Part shown: positions 52,446 to 63,203 of the stretch, in pieces | Numbering within the stretch: the stretch's first letter is position 1 | Layout: every line of letters begins with the position of its first letter | NCBI GenBank assembly: GCA_963969595.1 | Contig: OZ018408.1 | Span: 45,881,022-45,945,021, forward strand | Source of the DNA: Neckera pumila | Lineage: Eukaryota > Streptophyta > Bryopsida > Hypnales > Neckeraceae | DNA: 64,000 bases | Direction of reading: 5' to 3' | Translations under genes and position numbers: made by a program | The notes under the pieces: generated by a model | What the model saw: only the letters and a program-made list of their open reading frames with translations | What the model was told of the DNA's origin: nothing | The model's database searches: none

Positions 52446-53110
52446 AGCAAGGTAGATCGTGAGGCATTGGATATGCAATGCCGCCTTAGCTGAGAGCAAG
52501 TGCGGTGGTCTGGAAGCCGAGCTTGTCAAAGTGTTCCGCATCCAAACAGACTCCAAACTCAAGCAACAGGCATCAACAACAATTTCCTCCCCAGCACACG
52601 AAACCTCACCCCTGAGCCTGATGACAGCTGCAACCAATCCCCTGGGAACCAGTGATCCCGAAACTAGTTTATGGAATTTAGTGCAGTATGCTATCTTCAG
52701 ACAGAAAGACATCAACTTTGGCTACCTTGAGAGTGAGTAGGATCAAAGGAAAAAATAGGAAAAAAAAGATTTTGCAAGTTGTGAAGGATTATTGGGAGTA
52801 CCTTGATCTAGCAGTCCCTAAATTGGCTAAAATTAGCTGAGTTCCTCAATCTACTAATACATTGTAAAAAAGGACCTTTGATAGGGTTATTTTAGATAAA
52901 ATTGCAATAAACAATAGGATTTGATAGCAATTTAGGGATTAGCTGAGTACCCGAACCTTCTTTTCATCCAAAAGGTTGTCTCAGATTTACATCTCATCCC
53001 AGCCGAGGTCAACAAGATCTGGGACCAAGAGTCATGGGGGCATTCACAATATTTCTCAAAATGGAGAAGCCAATTGTATGAAAACCAACAGCACCACTGA
53101 TTCAGGTATT
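52446..53110 (+). pseudogene. 'KVDRVALG' exon copy b plus 'PAEVN' segment
   Basis: Bases 52446-52640 align with copy a but carry a deletion that changes frame (AESKCGGLEAELVKVFR is open in another frame). Near 52970-53095 the segment DLHLIPAEVN, DQESWG, YENQ follows, as at 25.22-25.34 kb. Between them is an insertion absent from unit 1 (about 52665-52945). It includes CCCTAAATTGG facing CCAATTTAGGG-like ends and a direct repeat TTAGCTGAGT. Confidence 0.45.
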
Positions 53111-55555
53111 GAAAGCGATGCACTATGAACTATAATGTTGATATTTATCTTAATTAAAAGGGAATCTCATAATGGTTTCACCATTCTTAACGTATATATT
53201 GATGATAACTTCTGAGAAGATGCAGGTTCTTAGAGGAGAACCGAGGTGCAGTAGCACCAAGGGGTTCTACCAAGAACTTACCTCCTCAAGGAGGTTATAG
53301 GACATAACTAGTAGCTATGCAAATCGCAGTGTGACACGTGAGTTCTGAAGAATTCGATTCTTGCCAACATGGCATTTCTTTGTTAACAGAAACTTGCAAT
53401 ATTTCTCTTCATGGACAAAATATGGATTCTAATCTTCTTGCTAAAGAAGATATTCACCGCTCACTAATCTTGTTGCGGCTCCGACAGAGGGTTGCTATTA
53501 TGTGAGCATAGGAGTGTAAGCCCATGAAGAGAAATATTAGACTATATGGTTTAGAATGTAGAAAGCCAATGCTAGTGTGAGTTTAGTAATGCACAAGCTG
53601 TGACATATTTGTCATTGGCAAGAATTTCAAGTGTTGCTATGAATTATGTATGTAAGCCTCCATGTAACCCCTAAAGGCCTTTTTGAAATTCTTAGAGTTT
53701 GCTTCTACACTAAAAAAAAACCCAAAGTTGATTGATAATGTTATCAATTTTTTAAGATTTGTAACTATGTAATGTATCACATAGGAATTTTTTTATAAAT
53801 ATCATATATGGATCCAAAGATTATAATGCTTAATTCTAAAGGGGATAAAAAAAATATAGTGATTTGAAGTCATTCAATCCTCATTCTATATGTCAAATCT
53901 TGACTGTAGAATTGATATTAGACAATGTGCTTGTGAAGTTGGTCTTTTATGGGATTATAGAATAAATGATTTATTACAACCATGTCAATACTTCAAACTC
54001 TCAAGAGGTAAATAGTTGGAAGATTTCAAAGAAAATGAGGGTAAAGTATAGCTCATTTGCAATCAAAGTTAAACTATATGGTGTTTGAAAAAGAAATTAT
54101 TGAAGTCCATAGTATAGAAATGTTAGGAAAATAATACAAGAATCTTCAAAAAAATTGGATGAATGAAATATAATTTGGATGGGAATTTGTAGATATGAGA
54201 CATTCCAAAATAGATCACTCATACTACCACATTTAGAATTACTATGCATAAAAATCCCTTGTTATGATTCATTTTTAGTTCCTACATGGCATCCTCTTTC
54301 TTGGTCATTTGATTCTATAAACATCATGTTAACTATTCTCTTTATTATACTAAAAGGAATAAAAGCTCTATATGAGTTTATATAAGATTTCTTTTAAAGG
54401 ATTGCAATCTTCCAATTGATTCAAGAATATTATAAATATGCACATGTAGTCAACAAAAATGATGAATATTGACAAGAGGCCCTTGTGAGTGCTTTATTTT
54501 TCTAATTCTCCAAAGCCAAGTAAATTTTGACCTCTATTAGATATTGCATCCAAAATATGTAGATTATGAAATAAACTTCAATTATTCATTTAAACTTTTA
54601 GGGTCGTCATATATTGAAGTTTTATTATTCATTTTATGCAATCTTATTCTTGCCTAATAGCATATTTGAACTTTAATTAAATATTAGGCACTTGAGTACC
54701 TAAGTTGCTAGTAAGGTACAATAGTTGCAAATTAATAGAGACTTTGGTAAACGGTTTCCAATATTTTTGAAGACAAGGGACAAATCCTTAAGGACTAAGG
54801 ATAGTATGCAAATTTCATTAAAATGGCACCCGGAACTTTGGCACTTTTATAGTTCAGAGTGGTTGTTCTGAAATCTATACTTGTCTTAGATGGTCAAAAT
54901 GGCACATCGTCAAATGGCACGCAAAATACCACCATTTTAACAAATTTTCCATTAGTCTAAATTTCAAAATTGTAAAAATACATTATAAAATGGAATTCAG
55001 AGTATTAATTTAATAATGAATTTTTAACAAAAGTTGTAAAGTATGATTCATAGATCACATCTATACAATTGAAACTAAGATTAAATTAAGTACTATACTA
55101 ACCAGTATTTAATTTCCAATAAAAGTTTCAACCACAATTTGAAAGATTGTCTATGAAATTGATTTTAGATTGAACATTGGTGATTTTCAAGATTTCTTTC
55201 AAGAATTTTTAATCTATAAATTATAGTTTTCATTTTTAAAATTTTTTAGATTTTTCAATTTACTTATTTTCCAAATTATTTTGAAGAGACATTTTATGAA
55301 CTAGAACAACTTCTTTGGAGGTCAACTATATTTGTGTCCTTTAATTATAGAATAGTTGCAAAACAAGGTCTAAAAAATCTATATCATATAAATGTAAGAG
55401 GACTAACACAAAAACTTGGAAACACTCTTAAATGGATGAAAAAAACAAAAATTTTGTTTTTTTAGAAAATATTTGTATTTATACCTTATTCAAAATTTGA
55501 ATGTTTGGTCCTTTGGTCCCATAGATTTTAAAGATGCTACTACATGTTTGAACCT
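53111..55555. other. Intergenic, AT-rich
   Basis: No coding signal is seen. A solo element terminus, TAACCCCTAAAGGCC, lies near 53670 and resembles the TTAA family end without a partner. A 145-bp MITE is listed separately at 54807. Confidence 0.4.
54807..54951. mobile_element. 145-bp MITE, relative of the copy at 25745
   Basis: The left end is TGCAAATTTCATTAAAATGG and the right end is CCATTTTAACAAATTTTCCA, inverted. The interior shares TGTTCTGAAATCTATACTTG with the other copy. It is flanked by TA on the left, while the right flank has drifted to TT. Confidence 0.7.
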
Positions 55556-55559
55556 TTAA

Positions 55560-56160
55560 CCTCTAAAGCCCCAAGAGTCCCTTCAAAGAACTTTTGAAGT
55601 TTGAGGGAGTACGTATTATTTCAAGTTTTTTCAGGACTTTTTATGCTAAAATAGAAAATCTAATTACCTTTTTTGAAATATATTTTTTATTTCAATTAGT
55701 ACTTCAGAGCAAAATTTATGCCATATTAAGCCCACAATAGGCAAGAATAAACAACAACAAAATCTTTAAATGTTTACTTTAATTTATTTTTTATAGATTA
55801 AATTTTATCTATACAAAGAGATTTAATTCATCTATTTGGATAAGTAATGTGAAAGTTATCAAGTTTAAGTTCTTGTTTTGAGGGCAATTTTTGTACATTC
55901 TTGAGATTATTAATAATACTCTGGTCTTTAGATTCAATTTTTTATTCAATTTTAAAAATTGAAAAAGCAAAAAAAATGCACATGATTTAAATAGCTTTTT
56001 AAAAAAATCTCATTGTCAAAATTAATGTGTTTTAATTCTATTATAGAGCCATCAACAACTTCTTTTTTCCTTCTATCTTGGAGCTATTGTAACTTAACAA
56101 TTTTCCAAATAATGAAAATTACAATTTTTTTTTAATTTCAAATTTTGGCAGAAATTTTAA
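55560..56160 (+). mobile_element. TTAA-target MITE family copy, right end lost
   Basis: TTAA (55556-55559) is followed by CCTCTAAAGCCCCAAGAG, a diverged left terminus. Interior blocks match the family: TTTTATTTCAATTAGTACTT, TAATTCATCTATTTGGA and AATTCTATTATAGAGCCAT. The right part is replaced after about 56160. Confidence 0.5.
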
Positions 56161-56572
56161 ACAAATTTGATGCGCTGACCAGCGCACCGAGAGCTTGCAA
56201 CCTCCAACATTAGGAGTCTTTTATTACTCCCACAACCTTTCCTAACACTCCGAACAAGTCAAATTATTTGGATAGTGCCAATTCTATCATCTTAGATTTT
56301 TACATTTCTTTATATTGACTATTCAATGGCTTTGATGAGCCCAAATGACTTGGGAATAAAAACTACTCTTTTGATCTAATCTTGCCCTTTTCAAGGCAAT
56401 GGCACAAATCATTTATCACTTGGAATTTTTCTCCAAAAGTTAGGTAGGATCCAACAATAGATTTGACCTTTTTTTTTAGTAATTAGTAGTAGTTTGCAAT
56501 TAATTCACTACAATTGTTTCACACTACAATCTGGATTTACACCAACAAAAGATGCAAAAGAGCAAGCAACCA
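56161..56572. other. Intergenic
   Basis: No recognised content is seen in this short stretch between two elements. Confidence 0.4.
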
Positions 56573-56825
56573 CTACACAAAATAGTGAAATTAAGTTGCC
56601 TCAACAACTAGATTGTCTTATCCCAAGAAAGTTACTTTACAAGCCATCAAAGTCAACAAATACTTCTACAAATATTTCCATTTGTACACATGGAAGTTCA
56701 TGAGTTCCAATTACAATAATACCTAATCCAAAAGTACTACATTCTTGTATAGCAATAGTACATATTTACATAATATCAAATGTTGAGAAATTAGTGGGGC
56801 AGCTTAATTCTGTATCTAAAGAAAT
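56573..56825 (+). mobile_element. About 250-bp MITE, copy left of the amidase
   Basis: The left end is CTACACAAAATAGTGAAATT, then AAGTTGCCTCAACAA. The interior (CATTCTTGTAT, TACATATTTA, GAAATTAGT) aligns with the inverse of 61187-61442. The right end is diverged. It lies about 650 bp from the 3' end of the amidase. Confidence 0.65.
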
Positions 56826-57481
56826 TGCAACATTCACCAATCACCATTGCAATCAATCCTTCCGGATTAGGGCCTCCTTACATGTATCAGTAGGTGGATG
56901 CGGTCAACAATGCCGGAATATAGAAGGCACTTTTATGTTCCTTCTACAATGTGAGATGTAGAAATCGGTAGAACTCTCTTTCTTCCTTCCATGCTTACCA
57001 AGCATCAGTGGTACTAGGGATAGTCACACCTTCTCGCTCCCATGAAGGTTGAGAAGATGTGGAGAGGAAAGTGGAATCAATGAGAGCCCATTCTCCATGA
57101 AGAAGGTGTGACATCCCTTCTTCAAGCCTAAGGAGAACGAGATTGGAGAGATATAGAAATCCAGCTAAACCCAACTAAGTTTAGCTTTGAGGTCCCCAAG
57201 AAGCTTGTCTTGAAGCAGCAAGAGATCAAGTTGTCGGACCTCAGCTTAAAAAAGCCATCATACAAACTTCTTCATACTCATTCTTGTCTTGCAGAGGAGA
57301 AGGTTGAGCAATCTCAACCTTCATAGAGTGGGCACCGGTGAGACCACAGAGAGCCAATGCAAAAACGCTACATCTGGATTCCGTGAAGGTTGAGACTCCG
57401 GTGTAGAACCTGTGACTACCCCTACTGTGTTTGTCTTCTAGTTGCTTTTTCTACCCACCGGGCTCACATGTAAGCTGGCCC
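56826..57481. other. Flank between the MITE and the amidase
   Basis: Composition is mixed and I find no recognisable ORF. Short self-similar motifs (GAAGGTTGAGA and CACACCTTCT) recur near 57030-57110 and 57300-57390. The shift to high GC occurs near 57475-57490, at the amidase stop codon. Confidence 0.4.
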
Positions 57482-58884
57482 TTAGATGTCCGGGTGAAGG
57501 TCGCGAACAGGGCTTGCCGTTTCCAGAAGCGCAGCGAGATGCAGAATCGTCGACTCCGCCAACCAGCTAGATACCAACTGCACCCCGATCGGCAATCCGT
57601 CCCGACTCGTGCCGAACCTGATCGACAACCCCGGAAGCCCTGTCACGTTGAGCGGAACGGTCGCGCCTTGTATCTGCACGGCGGGCACCGACTGGCCATT
57701 GATGACGATTTCCGACAACCCATGTGCGTGTGCGGGAATAGGCAGCACGGGGCAAAGCAGCGCGTCGTAGTGCTGGAAATACTCGACGAAGCCGTCCTTG
57801 AGGCGCTCCGCCGCCTGCTCCGCGAGAATGAAGTCGCCCATAGGCGTGTCGGGCGTCGCAAGCATACCCTTGGCAATCTTGAACATCTCGTTTTCGTGGC
57901 CGGTCGTCGCCTCCACGAAAGCGAGCTTCATTTCCATCACGTGCAGGCGATTGAATACATCGAGGGCATTATCCCGCTCGAGCGCCGGAATGCGCACGGG
58001 CTCCACGAGGCAGCCGGCACTATGAAGCGCCTCGGCCGCCGCCTGCACTGTCGCCGCAACCTCGGCGTCGATCGGGCCTAAGCCGGGCTCAACCAACCAA
58101 CCCACCCGAAGCGGTCGATCCGGCGAGGCTCCCACCCCTGCGTCGAACCCGAGGGGGGTCGTGGAAAAGCCATCGGCACCGTCCGGCCCGGCAAGAATCG
58201 AATAGGTCAACGCGATGTCGCGAACGCTGCGCGCCATTAGGCCGACGTGCCAGAAGCGACTTGGCACCCGCGGCCAGAGTCCCGTCATTGGGAGTTGCCC
58301 ATGCGTGGCCTTGAAGCCAATGATGCCGGTATGCGCCGCCGGGCCGCGTATGGAGATGGCGAGGTCGCTGCCGAGGCCGAGCGGCGACATGCCCGCTGCG
58401 CCGCCGACTCTCCGCCGCTTGAACCGCCTGGCGTGCGCTCGAGATTCCAGGGGTTGTTCGCCCTTCCAGTGAGCAGGTTGTCGGTTTCAGTCGAGTAGGA
58501 AAATTCCGGAAGGTTCGTCTTCGCAATCAGGATTGCACCGGCGCTCTTGAGGCGCGCAACGCTGGTGGCATCCGTCTCGGGCATGCGGCCCTTAAAGATC
58601 GGCGAGCCGCGTTGGGTCAACACCCCTGCGGTGTCGATCGAATCCTTCGCCGTGAAGGGCACCCCATGCAGAGGGCCGAGTGCATCCCCGGCCAGAACCG
58701 CTGCCTCCGCCGCCCTCGCGTCTTGGAGCGCGCTGTCCACAACGGTGACGATGGCGTTGAGCTTAGGATTGACGGCTGCGATGCGATCAAGGTGCGCCTG
58801 CACGACCTCGACCGGAGACACCTCGCGAGTGCGAATCAGTTCAGCCAGCTTTGTTGCGTCGGAATAAATGATCTTTGACGTCAT
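57482..58884 (-). CDS. Bacterial-type amidase (amidase signature family), one frameshift
   Basis: This is a predicted amide hydrolase of the amidase signature family (Ser-cisSer-Lys triad). The start is ATG at 58884 (MTSKIIYSDATKLAELI); the frame stays open upstream, but bacterial similarity fades there. Motifs: GPLHGVPFTAKDS with the catalytic Lys at about residue 80; the Gly/Ser-rich TPGGSSGGES at about 151-160 with the cis-Ser; SDLAISIRGPA with the nucleophilic Ser near 178; and a C-terminal half with NVTGLPGLSI and GLPIGVQLV. One base is missing near 58391-58396, after the cis-Ser motif. With one base added the ORF is 1404 nt, or 467 residues, the usual family length. GC content is far above the flanks, and there is no intron. 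The substrate is unknown; indoleacetamide hydrolases belong to this family but I cannot assign that. The frameshift may be real or an assembly error. Confidence 0.92.
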
Positions 58885-60990
58885 GTTGCACCTAATCTCT
58901 ACCTGCCACTTGGTAGACAGCACATAGATGTTCAAATTTGCCCATCTGTTCAAACATCATAGCTCGATTCTCGTGTCCAACGTTAACTCCTCGAAGACGG
59001 GAGTTTGGAAGTAGGCGAACCCGCAGGCACTTAAAATTTACCAAGATAAAGGATCCTTCTCCCGTACAGTACTCGACAGAGGTGCGCAAAGCCGCAAACT
59101 CATCAACGTCATTGGCTTCAAAGAAGAACTACTCTTAAACGATCACAAATTCGGTGCATGCTAGTTACTCTCACAAATTGAATTGCAAGCTCAAGGAATT
59201 CAGGTTAACCATCCAATACAGACAGTTCGAAATTGCAACCGATTCAAAACCAAGCCAAACAACGGCAATGTCTTTAAGGGTAAAACTGCAAACACAGAAT
59301 CTCACTTTCACGGAATTCGGAATTCGGAATGGTGCAAGGATTCGGAATTCGAAATTTACCAGCAGCAGTCAAATAAGAGTGAGCCCATATAATACAACCA
59401 TTTAGGACATTGTGTTAAACTTGCCACTCAATCAACGATTCTATAAGAAGCATGGAAAGTGAACAAGTCGATGTAAACTGGGCTTCTACTCTTTCAACAC
59501 CAGTTACGCGGATTTTGTGGATCGCACTTCGCTTGAGCTGTTTTGTACGAAAACGAACAGGTGAGCAGAGCGGGTAGAATCAGTAGTAAAGGTCACTCAG
59601 AATCTCACAATTTCTCACATGGAATATAATTTCACAAGGATACAGGCAAAAGGATCGCGGTTTCGCCTACTTCCATCATTCTTACAGAAAACTGGTGCGA
59701 GTGAGCAACTGAGCATAACAGTTTCTGAATTAAAATAATCAATAGTAGGGCACTTTGTAACCAATTAGGGCACCACGTGACTCACTCACTAATGCCATTC
59801 AATCATTCAAAAATGAAGCCTACAAGATAGTACTTCTTTCTGAATTGTCCGATCTTCAACCTGAATGACGTCCTTAACAAATGCTTTCAACCCACACTAT
59901 CATCTGTTAAGGACTTTATTCAGGTTGCAAACAGGAAAATTCTGAAAAGGACCCCTATCTCCTAGCCTTCATTCTCCAAGGGACGTCTTCCTAACGAGGT
60001 CCTGAACCTGAATTTGCTGGGGTAAGTACGACGGTTAGTGTAAATAACCTTCAGCGGTAACAGAGTCTCACCGACAGTAAACATAGCGGCCATTTCCACA
60101 AACTAGGTCTGGTGACAAAGATTAAAAGTCATAGCCACTCCTCGCAAACGAACAGTCACTTAAGAACGCTAATATCCACCGCAAATGGGAATCTTACAGA
60201 CAAAAGTTCTCGACAGAAACAATCGCTTGCTTCTTCAAGAACGTGCTACACACTTCTCGGCAGGCTTCTCGGCAGGCTTCGACCTCTAACCCCGTTCGCA
60301 ATGTAACGTCCTAATTTTCATTCGAGAGCAACGATTGAATCATCATCGCAAAACGCATTTCAATAGTACGACGTTCGAAGAATCTCAAAAGAGTATCTAG
60401 TTGGAGATTCCATAGCCACACCCATATTTGAAACCAAGAGTAAGAGGACATGGCTATAGTGGCCATGGTGGCCAAGGTGACAACAGGAAGTAAGGTTGGG
60501 GAGGCTTACCAGAATTGAGTAAACCCAGGCGGATCACAAACGCGGACAACGCGCATCGGCAGCCCCGAAATCGACCACTGCAAATTCGGACGTGATTCGT
60601 CGTGATCGCACCAGCTGCTCGTAACCCTGCTCCAAATATCCGGCCAAATTCGTCCGCGTCCACGATCCAACAAGACGCAATACCAGAAATAGGACACTGA
60701 CGAGACACGACGAGATTCAATAAAGCTTAGGATCTACTAGAGGACCCCAAAAAGTTCTCGTACGTGTTGATCTCATCGACCTTTGGTTTTTATAAAATTC
60801 ACTAGGTTCCTGTATCCTTTGGATAGGACTTTATCAGCTTCAGTGCCCAACAGAAATGGTGTTCTTCTTGAGTAAATGCATCACATCCTTCGATTCAATC
60901 GTTAGTTTAAATTTGCGTCTTTAGTAGCTCAGATTGCAAAATTTCTTTCGATGACCTGCAGGGAGTGATCATGATACATGGCTAGAAAAT
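58885..60990. other. Flank of the amidase, no recognised gene
   Basis: Composition falls from the high GC of the amidase to intermediate values, with no protein family in any frame. The sequence is non-repetitive within the window. The minus-strand open frame at 60454-60720 has coding-like composition, but I cannot place it in a family. Confidence 0.4.
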
Positions 60991-61092
60991 CCTGCGTTGC
61001 CACAAGGCACACTGCAAGAGGCAGTCCGCATGCAAGAGGTCGTGCGTTGCCACAAAGGCATACTGCAAGAAGCACGTCCCCATACAAGAGGC
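60991..61092. repeat. Two tandem copies of a 50-bp unit
   Basis: Each copy starts TGCGTTGCCACAA and contains ACTGCAAGA and a second (A/G)CAAGAGG motif. The copies differ at several positions. Confidence 0.75.
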
Positions 61093-61186
61093 CCTGAGAA
61101 AATATGAAGATTCGACCAGTCGAAGAATAGTAAATTAGGCACAGTAGCAAAAAGTGGCGGGTTGGGGGTCCCCACCTTTCTTAAAC

Positions 61187-61442
61187 TTACACAAAAATAG
61201 TGAAATTAGGTTGTCCTATACTAATTTCTTGACTTTGAACACTATATAAATATGTATAGTCAGTACAAAAGAATGCAGTAATGAAGGAACTATATGTATT
61301 GTATGGGTTGGTACACTATTCATGGCTCGGATTTAGAGAATTACATGCGCCTCCATGTGGACAAGCAATGGCTCATGAGCTAAATTCTGTCAGTGAAGGC
61401 AACCTAATTGTTGAGGCAACCCAATTTCACTATTTTGTGTAG
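61187..61442 (-). mobile_element. About 250-bp MITE, copy right of the amidase, inverted
   Basis: The left end TTACACAAAAATAGTGAAAT faces the right end ATTTCACTATTTTGTGTAG as a terminal inverted repeat. The interior aligns with the inverse of 56573-56825. I see no clear target duplication. Confidence 0.75.
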
Positions 61443-62275
61443 AAGAAATAGTCCTATAGGAATACTTGGAACTTGTAGCTACACTGCTTACGGTGCTAAA
61501 TTACTCTAACAAAATGAAAGTCTTGGTAGAAGGGCACGCAATTGGACATTAGCACTCACGTCTTTGCATGAGCTGGTATGTTTACAAGGCAACTGCATCA
61601 ATACAATAGTGTGGACAATGTTATTGGGCCGGGGTGAACTGACTCCCTCGCTTGATCATCAGGGAAAACCTTGAAATTTTTTATTTGCCACACATGATAA
61701 AATTTGCAAATCTGAATTCATATTTGCAATCAAAGGCTCCAAATTTGTTAGGAGAGGTGAAGAACATTGATTTATCATAGCACAAAATAGGGGGCTTTTT
61801 TTACATGCACCCATGAAATGGCTTGGGCGGGCTGAGCGAGGGATCAATTCACCCCGGTTGATTATTGGAGGTAATTTACACTATTAGTGTGGCCCACTTT
61901 AATTGAGAAATAGAGATAAATGAAGGTAAACTATAGCTCATTTGAATTCAAAGTGAAATTGGAAGAGATTGTCAATCCATCTAATAAGAGAGGTACAAAT
62001 TTTATAACTTAGTACTACTCTTGCTTTGTATAAGCTCCCCATGGCCACCACAACAAATAGGGATGCCAAGTGGGGGCTTGGTTGTATGCTTGTCAAATTT
62101 GGCCGTGACCAACCACTTTTTTCTCTTCCCCATGCACCACTTTTTTCTCTTCCCCATGCCTGCCATGGGGAGCTTCACCTACCTAGGCTTGACAGCTCAT
62201 CAAGTCTACGCACTTCTTGAGTTGCAATGTGGATGCTCTAAATAATGCATGTTTGCAAAAGAACTTAAATAAGGT
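61443..62275. other. Intergenic
   Basis: I see no supportable gene. A direct repeat (CACTTTTTTCTCTTCCCCATG, twice) lies near 62110-62160. Confidence 0.4.
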
Positions 62276-62277
62276 TA

Positions 62278-62361
62278 TGCTTCCTCTGTCTCAAAATAAG
62301 ACCAATGTTTCCTTTGTATTTTTACAAAAGAAACACCAGTCTTATTTTGAGACAGAGGGAG
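62278..62361. mobile_element. Stowaway-like MITE, about 85 bp
   Basis: The terminal inverted repeats are CTTCCTCTGTCTCAAAATAA and its inverse TTATTTTGAGACAGAGGGAG, flanked by TA on both sides. This terminus is typical of Stowaway (Tc1/mariner) MITEs in plants. The interior is a short hairpin loop. Confidence 0.8.
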
Positions 62362-62363
62362 TA

Positions 62364-63203
62364 ACTTTTAGTAAGGGAGGAATAATTTTTACCAATGATA
62401 TTTGCAAAGAGTCTTCAACGTGAATAGCATAAGTTTTCAAACAATGGATAATAGATTTCCTCTATAGCAAAAACAATTATAACCATAGGTAAGTTCATTC
62501 TGTAACACATACAAATAGGACAAATTAAAGGCCTATAAATGAAAGTCATCAGTCATCTTAGCATTAGGGGGACTCGGAGTCACGGTAGCCTGACGAACCT
62601 TCAACGAGTTCAGCGACGGGATACTCATCCCAAAGGCCAAGTCACGAAAGTGCAGCCAGTTTGTGGAACTTGGCAACTGAACGTGCTTGTCTGAGCGGTG
62701 ACCATGACGCAATTGTCAGCGAGTTTGAGGAGAGGAGTTGGGGGAGGGAGCTCCACCGTGACTCCCCCTTCCGTCGAAGTTTGATTTGACACCGAATCAA
62801 AACTCAAACATGGAGTTCAAGTGTCAATTCCTCAGTGTGGTTTAGGTTTTATGGTTTTATTTGCGCACAGAACATTCTAGAGCAGAGTTGACGATTCGTG
62901 TAAATTTTCATTGTAGCTTCAATGTGGTGGACAAAACTGCACTTGCCTAGAATTGCTGGCAGAACTCGAACGCTTTCATTCCTGAACTCACGATGCGAGA
63001 CCATTTGTGGCAAAGAAAGAAGATTGGAGAATCTTGGATACCCTGCTTCGTACTTCAATTAGAAGTTGGCCCCCTGCTGATCGCAGACCCTTTCAAGAAT
63101 ATGATGCACACGGATTCGGCAATGTCTGCAATTTCCATGCCTCCCAACTCCGGGAGCAGAAACGATACCGTGCTAGGGGTGGAAAGTACAGTTTGGGCAT
63201 GAC
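62364..63203. other. Downstream flank of the MSS51-like gene
   Basis: The sequence is of intermediate GC and includes the likely 3' UTR of the minus-strand gene at 63204. No independent gene is visible. Confidence 0.4.

Noticed and set aside
57431..58081. Long plus-strand open frame over the amidase
   Set aside because: Antisense shadow of a GC-rich gene; the minus strand carries the catalytic motifs.
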